NCBI GenBank assembly: GCA_944393245.1
Contig: CALXZM010000005.1
Span: forward strand, 1-64,000
Length of the DNA stretch: 64,000 nt
Source: an uncultured Alphaproteobacteria bacterium
Lineage (GTDB): Bacteria > Pseudomonadota > Alphaproteobacteria > Rs-D84
Reading direction: 5' to 3'
The position numbers and the translations under genes were made by a program. Under the pieces are notes generated by a model that saw only the letters and a program-made list of their open reading frames with translations, did not search any database and had not been told where the DNA came from. Shown here piece after piece: positions 25,873-35,080 of this stretch (the stretch's first letter is position 1; each line of letters begins with the position of its first letter).

Positions 25873-28381
25873 ATGTGGCGCGGTTGGGAACATTTGGCTG
25901 TGTGATTTTTTTGGCCGCATTTTTTACAAGCGTTTTTGCCCGCCATAAATCATAAGATTTTTGAAGATGTTTGGGCAACATATCTTTATCTAAACCGATA
26001 ACCCGCCCGTTATCCGGCCATTTTATTTCGCGAACTCCCGATAAATCGGCATCCTTTAAGTCAACTTTTTTTGTGGTGCTAAAATACATTTTCGGGGGCA
26101 AATTTTTAGTAAAACTTAAGCTAATCTCTTCAGTTGGCCATTTTATTTCGCGAATACCCGATAAATCTTTAACCAATAAATCAGCTTTTTTTGTACCGCT
26201 AAAATCTAATACTGGGGGCAAGTTTTTACATCTAAATAAATCAATCCTTTCGCTTGGCCATTTTATTTCGCGAATATCTGATAAATCTGTCTCCTGTAAA
26301 CTAACTGCTGCTATACCGCTAAAATCCAATACTGGTGGTAAGTTTTTACATTCAATTAAGCTAATCTCTTCAGTTGGCCATTTTATTTCGCGAATATCTG
26401 ATAAATCAAAACGCTTTAAAAAAACTTTTTTTGTACCGCTAAAATCTAATACTGGTGGTAAGTTTTTACATTCAATTAAGCCAATCTCTTCAGTTGGCCA
26501 TTTGATTTCACGAATACCCGATAAATCTGTAAAAACTAAATCAACTTCTTTTGTACTGCTAAAATCTAATACTGGTGGTAAGTTTTTATATCCCACTAAC
26601 TTAATCCTTTCGGTTGGCCATTTGATTTCACGAATATCCGATAAATTTGTATCATCTAAACTAACTTCTTTTGTACTGCTAAAATCTAATACTGGTGGTA
26701 AGTTTTTACATTCAATTAAGCTAATCTCTTCAGTTGGCCATTTGATTTCACGAATACTCGATAAATCAAAACGCTTTAAAAAAACTTCTTTTGTACCGCT
26801 AAAATCTAATACTGGTGGTAAGTTTTCACATTCATCTAAGCTAATCTCTTCAGTTGGCCATTTGATTTCACGAATATCCGATAAATTTGTATCATCTAAA
26901 CTAACTTCTTTTGTACTGCTAAAATCTAATACTGGGGGCAAGTTTTTACATCTAAATAAATCAATCCTTTCGCTTGGCCATTTTATTTCGCGAATATCTG
27001 ATAAATTTGTATCATCTAAACTAACTTTTTTTGTACCGCTAAAATCTAATACTGGTGGTAAGTTTTTACATTCACTTAAGCTAATCTCTTCAGTTGGCCA
27101 TTTTATTTCGCGAATATCTGATAAATTTGTATCATCTAAACTAACTTTTTTTGTACCGCTAAAATCTAATACTGGTGGTAAGTTTTTACATTCACTTAAG
27201 CTAATCTCTTCAGTTGGCCATTTTATTTCGCGAATACCCGATAAATCTATATCATGCAATACAATTTTGTTTGCGCCGCAAAAATCTGTTTTCAGAAGAA
27301 GTTTTATGTTCGTTGCATTGTAAAGATTTAAATCGCCCGTGACTTTTATATTTAAATTTACGTCGGACAAATCCATATCGTACAAGTCCAAATCACCCCG
27401 CACAACAAAACCGTTTGGCAAATCGTATATTGAATAGTATTTTCCGTCCTGTTTTATCAAACCTATGTTTTTCATATCGTGTTTAACTACCAGTTTTTGC
27501 GCCTCGATAAAATGTTGAACTGCCGGGATATATCTTTGTACAGGTGCCTTATTCCCCTTGCCTTTACATTGATATATATCTTGGCCACGAACTTCAAGTG
27601 TAACATGGGGCTCGCCGTCACTGTCCCTGATTGAATATATTTCTATATAGCCGTCTGTTATATCTTCATCATATGCGCCTTGACCGACGCAATTCCCCAT
27701 ACATTCGCCTTCAAAATCCAATGCCCGGGGCGTAATCAATTGATATGCCTTCATACCATCCGGCAAATCCATAATGAACCGCGTCCCGGCAAGTGATTTC
27801 TTATACATCTTTTCATTTTTTACCTTCTTGGTGGCCAATTCCGCCATGTGTTCATGCCACTTTTCTGCCTGGGCCAATGTTTTTTCAAACGTGCTGTATT
27901 CATTGCTGGTCTTCAGATAATCTAAACGCACCTTGGGTGATTTCTTTTTATCTTTTTGTTCATTTTCTTTGATTGCTATGACCGTCTTGTCAACATAACT
28001 TTCCGCCGCAGAATATAAAAAATCCCTTATTGTTATTAAATCATGGCGCATTTGCTCTGTCATCTTGGATGCATCAAACAAGTATACTTTCTGCCCCGCG
28101 TCCAACGCCCTGGTCGCCCAATCCGGCAAATCCGCACGATTTGATACAGTTGTTAAAAAGGGGTAATCTTCACTTGCTGTTAAATAAGCCCTGATTCTGT
28201 GCTTCATATACTGCGTTAAAATGGAACGAACGATGGTATCTTTGTTTTGCTCGATATAACTTGCGTCTTTCATTTTTTCCTGGGACTGGCCGTCCAAAAC
28301 AATTGGCATGCCGCGATCGCCCCAAACAAGATTAATCAGGTAGTTATTAAGTTCTTTATCATTTAACAAATTAACAGACAT
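25859..28381 (-). CDS. PcfJ-like protein with about eleven 40-residue repeats
   Basis: 840 residues from the ATG at 28381, which has AAGGGG upstream; the longer open frame lacks this. The first 370 residues hold a PcfJ-like module (pattern 'GECMGNCVGQGAYDED', 'IEIYSIRDSDGEPHVTLEV', 'QCKGKGNKAPVQRYIPAVQ'). After a transition ('GDLDLYDMDLSDVNLNIK') there are about eleven repeats of 40 residues with consensus DLSDIREIKWPTEEISLSEC then KNLPPVLDFSGTKKVSLDDT. They should form a leucine-rich-repeat-like or pentapeptide-like solenoid. No signal peptide. PcfJ proteins are known from conjugative plasmids and phages, function unresolved. The end overlaps the APH remnant. Confidence 0.8.
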   Translation of the reverse strand: MSVNLLNDKELNNYLINLVWGDRGMPIVLDGQSQEKMKDASYIEQNKDTIVRSILTQYMKHRIRAYLTASEDYPFLTTVSNRADLPDWATRALDAGQKVYLFDASKMTEQMRHDLITIRDFLYSAAESYVDKTVIAIKENEQKDKKKSPKVRLDYLKTSNEYSTFEKTLAQAEKWHEHMAELATKKVKNEKMYKKSLAGTRFIMDLPDGMKAYQLITPRALDFEGECMGNCVGQGAYDEDITDGYIEIYSIRDSDGEPHVTLEVRGQDIYQCKGKGNKAPVQRYIPAVQHFIEAQKLVVKHDMKNIGLIKQDGKYYSIYDLPNGFVVRGDLDLYDMDLSDVNLNIKVTGDLNLYNATNIKLLLKTDFCGANKIVLHDIDLSGIREIKWPTEEISLSECKNLPPVLDFSGTKKVSLDDTNLSDIREIKWPTEEISLSECKNLPPVLDFSGTKKVSLDDTNLSDIREIKWPSERIDLFRCKNLPPVLDFSSTKEVSLDDTNLSDIREIKWPTEEISLDECENLPPVLDFSGTKEVFLKRFDLSSIREIKWPTEEISLIECKNLPPVLDFSSTKEVSLDDTNLSDIREIKWPTERIKLVGYKNLPPVLDFSSTKEVDLVFTDLSGIREIKWPTEEIGLIECKNLPPVLDFSGTKKVFLKRFDLSDIREIKWPTEEISLIECKNLPPVLDFSGIAAVSLQETDLSDIREIKWPSERIDLFRCKNLPPVLDFSGTKKADLLVKDLSGIREIKWPTEEISLSFTKNLPPKMYFSTTKKVDLKDADLSGVREIKWPDNGRVIGLDKDMLPKHLQKSYDLWRAKTLVKNAAKKITQPNVPNRATSNEY
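26030..27310. repeat. 120-bp tandem repeats, about 11 units
   Basis: The period is exactly 120 bases. Two variants of the variable half alternate (units encoding 'KRFDLSSIREIKWP' and 'DDTNLSDIREIKWP'), and units about 240 bases apart are sometimes more alike than neighbours, which suggests duplication of blocks. Confidence 0.93.
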
Positions 28382-28529
28382 AAAAATCCCCTTGTTATCC
28401 CGTATAATTTTATCATAATCACAGGAAAAATCAATACAAACCGCCCCGCATTTTTGGGCAAGATATATAGTTGTGGGGAGTTTGGGCGGATTTGGCATAA
28501 CTGGCGATATACACTGGTAATGTCGCTGT

Positions 28530-28600
28530 CAAAAACCGCCGGAAACGGGGCAAAAACAAACCCCACAAGGTTTTTGTGGGGTTTTATTTATTCCTGGCGG
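28530..28600 (-). terminator. Internal island junction: tRNA-Ser 3' end remnant plus terminator
   Basis: Minus strand: CCGCCAGGAATAAATAA followed by a CCCCACAA/TTGTGGGG hairpin and TTTGTTTTT. The layout and most bases match the flank of the intact tRNA-Ser at 52.32-52.36 kb. The tRNA body is missing. Together with the 222-bp block it fills most of the 28382-28865 gap, where I see no gene. Confidence 0.65.
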
Positions 28601-28811
28601 TGCAAGAAACCTTTTACCTTTGGCTTATGAAAGAACTGCGCCCAACACACGAACGAAAGGGTTAAAAACAGGGAAAAACAGGGAATTTTTGCAAAAAATG
28701 GCATTTTGGGGCAATTTTTACACAACCTAGATTAGAACACACCCGCAGAATTTCGGTATTTTTACCCTACTTCGCATAAAAATTCCCTACAAAAATAACA
28801 GGGAATTTTTT
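28590..28811. repeat. 222-bp direct repeat, copy 2
   Basis: Gapless match to 21000-21221 with roughly 24 differences. CAGGGAA heptamers occur at about 28669, 28677, 28799 and 28842, the last beyond the repeat end. Confidence 0.88.
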
Positions 28812-28865
28812 GAGTCATAACAGCCCCACCTCAGCAAACATCAGGGAAAATAAGCTATAAATTTA

Positions 28866-31304
28866 TCATGGCAAATATTTATCTAACTCATATTTGAAAA
28901 AATCATCAGAGTTATTTTTATATGCAACGAAACCTTCATTATATGTTAGATTGCCAAATTCATCCACATGTAAATTTTCTAATTGATTATCCGCTTTTAA
29001 CTTATTAATAATATTTAAACTAAGTCCTAGTTTTGCCAGTGATAAAATTAATACATCATTAGTGCCGTATACTAACTCGTTATATAAATCACTTGTAATA
29101 ACACCATAATCCAACATTAATTGAAAAAATCTATTTAACTTGAAACTCATAAAGTCTTGTTCCATCTTTATTTTAACAATGGATAAATTTACAATATCAG
29201 AATGGCTTTTTGTACGAATATCAACATAATAATTTCTATTGATAGAATTTGCGCCATACCTATCACATTCACCATAGGCATTTTTTCCAATCCACAAGAA
29301 AGGATTTTGTCCTTCTTTTTTTAATATTTCCAAATATTTTGCAGTCAACGAAATCTGTTCTTTTAATGATCTCTTCCTATATTTTGCTATAAGTCTATTA
29401 TAATACTTCCTCGTCTCAGTTCTAGATAAACGAACAAATTCGTTATCTATGATGTAATTCTCAAGCCCACTTATAAACAAATCATTCAATAAATCAAATA
29501 CATTTTCTAAATTCGACAACGCACCATTGTTTTGCTTATAACTATTAATTTTTTGTAGTATATATGAACATATGTCATCAGAAATGTTATAAATAATATC
29601 CATACTTTGCTTAATCATATTTTGTTTAAACTTCTGTAATTCCGAGTTTATTGGTTCAAAAACAAAATTCTCTTGTTCTACTATTTTTTCACATTTTTGT
29701 CGTTCATCTATATTTAATTTAGTATCATCAAAATTATTCAGCAATGGATTTTCAAGTTCGTCTTTAAAATCAGAAACCTTTAACAACTCTATTTTAGACC
29801 TCATATCATAAGAAAAGAATTCTCTATCCGAATTTACAAAATGAACAGATGGCAATAATTTTTCTAAATCATTTATATCTCTAGTAAGAACAGTATTTAA
29901 TCGATTTACACGTCCTATCAGATTAATTAAAGAATTCTTCTTCAGAGCGTAAGCGTCCATTATAAACAAAGCTTCAAAAGGCAAATTAATTCCTTCTAGG
30001 ATAACATTATTTGCTATTAAGTATTTTATTGTATCAACTCTTGCAAATTTATACTCAATATAGTCCTTTATATCATCTGGTATTTTTCCATGAATATAAA
30101 CTATGCCCTTTTTCAAATATTTAGATATATAAAAATCCTCATGAACATATTTATTCAAATTGTGCACAATTTGTGTTATATCTTCATCAAATTCAACATC
30201 TGGCAGAAAATCAAAAAAAAGCTTTGCGAATTTTTCTATTTTAATTGGAGAATACAAATAAATAAAATTTTTTTGTTTTGCACTATCACATACATATTGC
30301 AAATAATTTTGAATATTATTTTTTACAACATAAAACTCATTAAAAAATCTATTATAAATGTTTACACTGCCATCATTCTCATATTCATAAATCATTGGTT
30401 CTTTAATATTAAAAGGAATTCTATACTCCTTTATTTCCTGTCCTGGTAATAAAATATTGCTACTCTCTTTTAACAAAGGTGATAAATATAAAAGTTTTAC
30501 ATTATTATTTCTAATTTTTGATAATTTTATAAGTCTAGACAACAAAATACTACGATAATCATTTTCCAACAATTTATGAGCTTCATCTACATATATACAA
30601 TCAAAAACTACGTCTTTATTTTTTTCTAACAATCTCAGAGCTCTTTCTTGTGTGAACACAGCGATAAAGCGCCTATCATTTTCTTCATACATCTCGTCGT
30701 GTATCAATACTTTTATATTTTTAAACGAATTTTTTATATTTCTATAAGTTTGTAACAACAAGGATTTTGTGGGAACAACTATTACGAAACGGTTATACAT
30801 ACGTAAATTTTTTCTTATATGATCTATTATTAGCTGACTTTTTCCATAAGAAGTTGGTGCTATATAACTAACACATGAATTTATATCATCAAGAACACCA
30901 TTCCTTGCAAAATTTTGATCTTTTGTCTCTATCATACCCGCATATGAAAAAAGATCTTTTGCGGTAATAGATATTGCTTCACTTAATATAGACCCACGAA
31001 TATGATTACAATTAAAATTAATAGCTTCCGATATCGGATACAAGCCCAAATTTACAGACAAGTCATATAATGGGACCCAATCTTTAAACAAAAGAGAATA
31101 TTTTAAAATAATAAAATACGCAAATTCAAAAGATGTCTTATAACTATTATCTTTTTGATAATTCATAAACAACAATATAGCTATACTTAATAAAAACTGT
31201 TTTTCTTTGTTCGTCAATTGATTATCTGACACGAACAGTTTTTTTACACTATCATGAATAGGTTGTATAGATTTTAAATTTGCTATTTTTTGATACTCGC
31301 TCAT
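28866..31304 (-). CDS. HamB-like superfamily 2 helicase of a Hachiman-type system
   Basis: 812 residues. Walker A is APTSYGKS (149-156), DEAH-box DEAH at 240-243, and 'IYLYSPIKIEKFAKLFF' and 'YLIANNVILEGINLPFEALF' with 'INLIGRVNRL' form the second RecA domain (motifs IV-VI). The C-terminal 300 residues are helical and unrecognised. It lies 4 bases after the nuclease-like gene, the fixed HamA-HamB order. HamB senses or unwinds DNA and releases HamA to degrade it when phage damage genome integrity. The related AbpAB pair has the same layout and cannot be excluded without alignment. Confidence 0.78.
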   Translation of the reverse strand: MSEYQKIANLKSIQPIHDSVKKLFVSDNQLTNKEKQFLLSIAILLFMNYQKDNSYKTSFEFAYFIILKYSLLFKDWVPLYDLSVNLGLYPISEAINFNCNHIRGSILSEAISITAKDLFSYAGMIETKDQNFARNGVLDDINSCVSYIAPTSYGKSQLIIDHIRKNLRMYNRFVIVVPTKSLLLQTYRNIKNSFKNIKVLIHDEMYEENDRRFIAVFTQERALRLLEKNKDVVFDCIYVDEAHKLLENDYRSILLSRLIKLSKIRNNNVKLLYLSPLLKESSNILLPGQEIKEYRIPFNIKEPMIYEYENDGSVNIYNRFFNEFYVVKNNIQNYLQYVCDSAKQKNFIYLYSPIKIEKFAKLFFDFLPDVEFDEDITQIVHNLNKYVHEDFYISKYLKKGIVYIHGKIPDDIKDYIEYKFARVDTIKYLIANNVILEGINLPFEALFIMDAYALKKNSLINLIGRVNRLNTVLTRDINDLEKLLPSVHFVNSDREFFSYDMRSKIELLKVSDFKDELENPLLNNFDDTKLNIDERQKCEKIVEQENFVFEPINSELQKFKQNMIKQSMDIIYNISDDICSYILQKINSYKQNNGALSNLENVFDLLNDLFISGLENYIIDNEFVRLSRTETRKYYNRLIAKYRKRSLKEQISLTAKYLEILKKEGQNPFLWIGKNAYGECDRYGANSINRNYYVDIRTKSHSDIVNLSIVKIKMEQDFMSFKLNRFFQLMLDYGVITSDLYNELVYGTNDVLILSLAKLGLSLNIINKLKADNQLENLHVDEFGNLTYNEGFVAYKNNSDDFFKYELDKYLP

Positions 31305-31308
31305 ATTA

Positions 31309-32058
31309 TTAACCTAAGTATTCAATAAACATTTTATAAGTTTTTTGTGTTATACATATCACATGTATATTTTTACCCTTTAATATTCCTAAATTTTTTA
31401 CCTCTTCTACAATATTATCCGCATCAAACTGCACCCATTCCCCATCTAAAAAAATCGTACCACAAGGGACAATGTTCATATCTTCTATTTTAGGATATTT
31501 ATTGTTAATAAAATCATCAGACAATTTTCTCAACACTTCCCTTAAATTTTTCTTTGTGTTAACTATTTTGGCATGATTATAAGCATTTCTCCAAGGATCA
31601 TTAGATACATCTGTCGTTATTTTTTTGTTAAGATCATCAAAAGCCTCTTTAATTTTCTCTGAATGACTGACTCCTTCTCTTCCAAACAACCCAGACTTAC
31701 TTTCCATAATCCACAGCTCGCCATTTAAAGAATAAACGCCATCAAATCCTTTCTTTATGCTTTTTTCTTCAGCATTTAAAAACATACACTCTTGTCTATA
31801 TCCAACTAAATTTGCATACAAATGTATAAAAAATTCTGCAACCGCCCCCATTTTTGTGCGTTCTGTCCAGCCACCCATATTTCTTTTCACAGTCAATTTA
31901 ATATTTTCTAGATTGTCTTCTTCACCTACACAAATTTGGCAAAGTTTTTCATCTATAAACTTTCTTAGATCGTCAGAAATATCCTCAATATCTATTACAG
32001 AAAACTTTATATCATCTTCTGAATATTCTCTCAACACAAATGGAATATTATCTGGCAT
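31309..32058 (-). CDS. HamA-like (DUF1837) effector nuclease
   Basis: 249 residues from the ATG at 32058, with AAGGG upstream; an earlier TTG is in frame. It carries a PD-(D/E)XK core: Asp106 in KKGFDGVYS, Glu119 and Lys121 in WIMESKSG. The surrounding 'TERTKMGAVAEFFIHLYANL' helix fits DUF1837, the HamA effector. In Hachiman systems HamA is held inactive by the HamB helicase and cuts DNA indiscriminately once released. It forms a two-gene operon with the helicase. Confidence 0.75.
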   Translation of the reverse strand: MPDNIPFVLREYSEDDIKFSVIDIEDISDDLRKFIDEKLCQICVGEEDNLENIKLTVKRNMGGWTERTKMGAVAEFFIHLYANLVGYRQECMFLNAEEKSIKKGFDGVYSLNGELWIMESKSGLFGREGVSHSEKIKEAFDDLNKKITTDVSNDPWRNAYNHAKIVNTKKNLREVLRKLSDDFINNKYPKIEDMNIVPCGTIFLDGEWVQFDADNIVEEVKNLGILKGKNIHVICITQKTYKMFIEYLG

Positions 32059-32270
32059 GTGCAACCCTTATACAACCAATTTAATAACAAAAATAATACC
32101 TATAGAATGCTAACATTTATATTACAAAAGTCCATATAAAAACTTATAAATACCATTTTATAAAAACACTTTCTCTTCTAGCCACACACTAAAAAATTCT
32201 TCAACATTTCCACGAATAAAAAATTGCATATGTCCTGGATTTTGCTATGCTGAAGCAAAGGATTTTTACT

Positions 32271-33089
32271 ATGAATAACTTTGATAAGTTTTTTGATTTT
32301 ACTTGGAAAAACACAAAATTCAGACAGCGCTTTAACCAGGCGCTAATGATTGCTTTTTTGGTGTGGGAATACGAAGACCCAGACATTAAAAAGGCTCTGC
32401 AAGACAATGATTTTGCCTACCTGAACAGCGCCATATCCAGCCTAATTGCACCAATTGCAGATTATGAAAGAACTTTTGCCCCACATGGATTGAATATGGT
32501 TATGCCTGGTGTTAATCTTTTGATTCAAAAGCATGACACACCATTTACACGTTATGAAAAAACCGATGTGCGCAACGCAAGCCCAGATTACAGCTTTACG
32601 CAATTTTTATCAGACTTGAACCTGACTGAGAACTTGTTCCTTGTCGGGCAAATTTTGCTAAACGTCAGCAAACTGCAAAACCTGTACAAAATACTGGACA
32701 ATGGCACTTTAACACACGAACAAATTGCCGAACTGCACGAAGAATACAAAACGAAATACCCATCAGCGCTTATCACTACACTAATAGAAGATGCATCATC
32801 GGGCCCGTCTTTGGCACAGCAATTACAGTATGAACACAGAGATATGAAAGTAACACTAGTCAAACCAGACACAGATAAAATAACACGTCTGGAAAGCGTA
32901 TCAAGTTATATTGAAAATGGATTGATATTATTTCCAGCAGATGTCGCAAATTGGTGGCAAGATTTTTCCAGTGAACTGTTTACTTTCCCGAACACGACTT
33001 TCAAAGACCAGTGCGATGCATTTTCACAGTGCCTTCACGTTGCGGCACCAATTGCGACAAAACCAGCCCCACGCGTGTTTGTTTTCTAA
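32271..33089 (+). pseudogene. Phage terminase large subunit, C-terminal fragment
   Basis: 272 residues starting at the ATG at 32271 (AAGGA upstream). The last 110 residues match the RNase H-like nuclease domain of terminase large subunits: 'TTLIEDASSGPSLAQQL', 'VKPDTDKITRLESVSSYIEN', 'GLILFPADVANWWQDF' and 'FPNTTFKDQCDAFSQCL'. No ATPase Walker A or B is present in the N-terminal part, which looks like a terminase leader joined across a deletion. So it cannot package DNA; it is a prophage remnant or reused fragment. The reading frame is intact, which leaves open that it is expressed. Confidence 0.7.
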
Positions 33090-33314
33090 GTTGATAAAAA
33101 ATCGCACAAGTGATAAAATATGCACGATATCAGGAGTTCTGATATTGGGGTGTAGTAACCCGTTTACGAGTGTCCGCAGTGACATAAAACCATCCAACCG
33201 TTTGGTTGGAGGGTTGTGAATATACAGAATAAACAACACAATTCTCGTAAATTGTTACTAACCTACAACCACCAGATTTCTTGGTGGTTATTTTATAAAC
33301 CAGCGGAGGAGAAA
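33090..33314 (+). promoter_or_regulatory. Hairpin-rich leader of the nuclease gene
   Basis: Three inverted repeats lie in a row: ATATCAG-GAGTT-CTGATAT (33128-33146), CCAACC-GTTT-GGTTGG (33193-33208) and AACCACCA-GATTTC-TTGGTGGTT followed by ATTTTAT (about 33267-33295). The last resembles a terminator just before the ribosome site GGAGGA. The leader may control the gene or be a recombination site. Confidence 0.5.
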
Positions 33315-34466
33315 ATGTCCACAGCAAGAATTGTACAAAGACCAATTATCGTAGATAAATCTGGTAAAACCGTTTCACCAGAACTGGTCAAAATGCCTAA
33401 CGAGGCTTGGCTACAAAAATTGCTGCCGACCTGCCCGGATATACTGCCGGCAGCAGAAATAGACTCTAAATATTCGCAACTTTTTTATATTGCCAGTGAA
33501 GTCGCCACAGAATCCACCAAAACAGGCAAAGGTCATATTGATATTCTGTACGTATCAACAAATGGTAATTTAGTAATTGTTGAGACTAAACTATACCGCA
33601 ATCCAGAATCCAGTCGTCAAGTAATTGGACAAGTTTTGGATTATGCAGTAAGCCTGCACGACACAAAACAGTGGAATTGGGACAAGTTAGAGTCAATTTA
33701 CAAAGGGAAAGATTTATACTCAGACATTAAATGCAAATACCCAGAAATAACCAGCAAAGAAAACTTTATTGAAAAAGTAAATGAATCTATCCGCCAAGCC
33801 GACTTTCTTATGATGATTGTCGGCGACGCAATCAGACCAAGTGCAGATAAAATAGCAGAATTTATCAACAGCCCAATAGATATGCATCACAGATTGGCTC
33901 TTTGCGAACTTACAACCTATAAAATGGCAGACAAATTCTTGGTTGTTCCACGTTTAACAACTTCCACTAATATACTAGAACGGGCAGTAATTACTCTGAA
34001 AGATTCAAAAATTATCGCAACAGAAACAAAGCAACATCAAGCCACAGAATCAGAATACAAGTACTTTCAAATCTCTATGGAAGACTTTATTTCAGACTTT
34101 ACAAACAAGAACACACAGATTACCCCAGATATGTTATCCGCATTTTTTGACGCATTGCATTCGGCAGGCTTCACCACAAAAACCGCGACAAAACAGGTTT
34201 CTATCGGTATTCCTGGCGTAGTGTCTTTATTTCAAATATCAACAGACAGCATATGGTTTACACCATCAAAATTACAAGCAACATTAAAGGGACCAAAGGC
34301 AAAACCTGCCCTGTCCTATTTATTAGAAAGCCTGAAAGAATTTTTAATAAAGGGGCAAAACCCATACAAAGTTATGAACAAGTTCTACCGTTTGGATTTC
34401 TCGGTTATACATACTAAACGCAGAGAATTTATAGCCGCCCTTTCTAAGTTTAAGGAAATTGTATAA
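33315..34466 (+). CDS. PD-(D/E)XK nuclease-like protein (DUF91/NucS-like core)
   Basis: 383 residues from the ATG at 33315 behind GGAGGA. The catalytic pattern is D-E-K-Q: 'GHIDILYVSTNGNLVIVETK' (about 76-95) then 'RQVIGQVLDYA'. This is the endonuclease core found in NucS, DUF91 and several restriction-like proteins. The N-terminal part carries 'WLQKLLPTCPDILPAAEID', and the C-terminal 140 residues ('FFDALHSAGFTTKTATKQ') form an unrecognised domain. Location in a defence island suggests a nuclease acting on foreign DNA; no partner gene is obvious. Confidence 0.72.
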   Translation: MSTARIVQRPIIVDKSGKTVSPELVKMPNEAWLQKLLPTCPDILPAAEIDSKYSQLFYIASEVATESTKTGKGHIDILYVSTNGNLVIVETKLYRNPESSRQVIGQVLDYAVSLHDTKQWNWDKLESIYKGKDLYSDIKCKYPEITSKENFIEKVNESIRQADFLMMIVGDAIRPSADKIAEFINSPIDMHHRLALCELTTYKMADKFLVVPRLTTSTNILERAVITLKDSKIIATETKQHQATESEYKYFQISMEDFISDFTNKNTQITPDMLSAFFDALHSAGFTTKTATKQVSIGIPGVVSLFQISTDSIWFTPSKLQATLKGPKAKPALSYLLESLKEFLIKGQNPYKVMNKFYRLDFSVIHTKRREFIAALSKFKEIV

Positions 34467-34469
34467 AAC

Positions 34470-34907
34470 TTAAAAGTTATAATAAGTTGTGCCACCGATT
34501 TTATTTGTGCTGGATGATACACGGCGATTACCAATACTTCCCGTTGTATATGTTGTCGCACCTATTCTATTTGTACTTGTGTTAACACGGCTGTCACCAA
34601 AACTGCCAGAATGATAAACAGTGTTTCCAATTCTGTTTTCACTTACGTTTACACGCCTATCACCAATAGAACCGCTGGTATAAACCGTTCCGCCTATTCT
34701 ATTAGAACTGGTATTTACCCTTTCATCACCAATACGACCAGTGGTATACGTCGTATTGCCAATTTTAGTTGTTGTAGTGCTAACGTAGTTTCCATCAGAA
34801 TCACGCCCAGAACAGTAAACAGTATCACCAATAGTATTACAACTGACACCTGCCAAGCACGATATTGGCATACAAACCATAGCAAATAAAAAACTTAGTT
34901 TTTTCAT
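34470..34907 (-). CDS. Exported small repeat protein
   Basis: 145 residues from the ATG at 34907. A signal peptide (MKKLSFLFAMVCMPISCLAG) is followed by six to seven repeats of about 20 residues, consensus RIGGTVYTSGSIGDRRVNTS. Each unit has an alternating polar/Gly pattern that should make short beta strands, like YD- or choice-of-anchor-type repeats. It converges on the nuclease gene, 3 bases apart. No family recognised; probably periplasmic or on the surface. Confidence 0.75.
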   Translation of the reverse strand: MKKLSFLFAMVCMPISCLAGVSCNTIGDTVYCSGRDSDGNYVSTTTTKIGNTTYTTGRIGDERVNTSSNRIGGTVYTSGSIGDRRVNVSENRIGNTVYHSGSFGDSRVNTSTNRIGATTYTTGSIGNRRVSSSTNKIGGTTYYNF

Positions 34908-34959
34908 ACTGTTATATATAATACAAATAACACCAATTATCAACTAATTACAAGAAGTA

Positions 34960-35062
34960 TTGATTTTTTACGAATTTTCTGGTATAATATGCATCAACAA
35001 CCGGCGGACAAATGCGTCCGTTTTTATTTTGCCCTGGCTTTTAAAAGTCGGGGCTTTTTATT
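34960..35062 (+). promoter_or_regulatory. Promoter and double-hairpin leader of the C5 methyltransferase
   Basis: TTGATT at 34960-34965, 17-base spacer, then extended -10 TGGTATAAT (TATAAT at 34983-34988). Within the following 86-base leader are two terminator-like hairpins: CGGAC/GTCCG at 35005-35020 with TTTTTATTTT, and a 12-pair stem at 35031-35054 with TTTTTATT. RBS AAGGA lies just before the ATG. Any transcript must pass both, so attenuation is likely. Confidence 0.6.
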
Positions 35063-35080
35063 ACCCAAAAGGAATATCAT

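Noticed and set aside
26030..27310. CRISPR array
   Set aside because: The 120-bp period has no unique spacers of similar size, and the repeats encode protein continuously.
25971..27323. A 450-codon open frame antisense to the PcfJ-like gene
   Set aside because: It is a by-product of 120-bp repeats without stops in that frame. It has no plausible start region or domain.
28590..28670. A second degenerate tRNA gene at the internal junction
   Set aside because: The 3' end matches a tRNA acceptor, but no cloverleaf can be formed with the sequence that follows.
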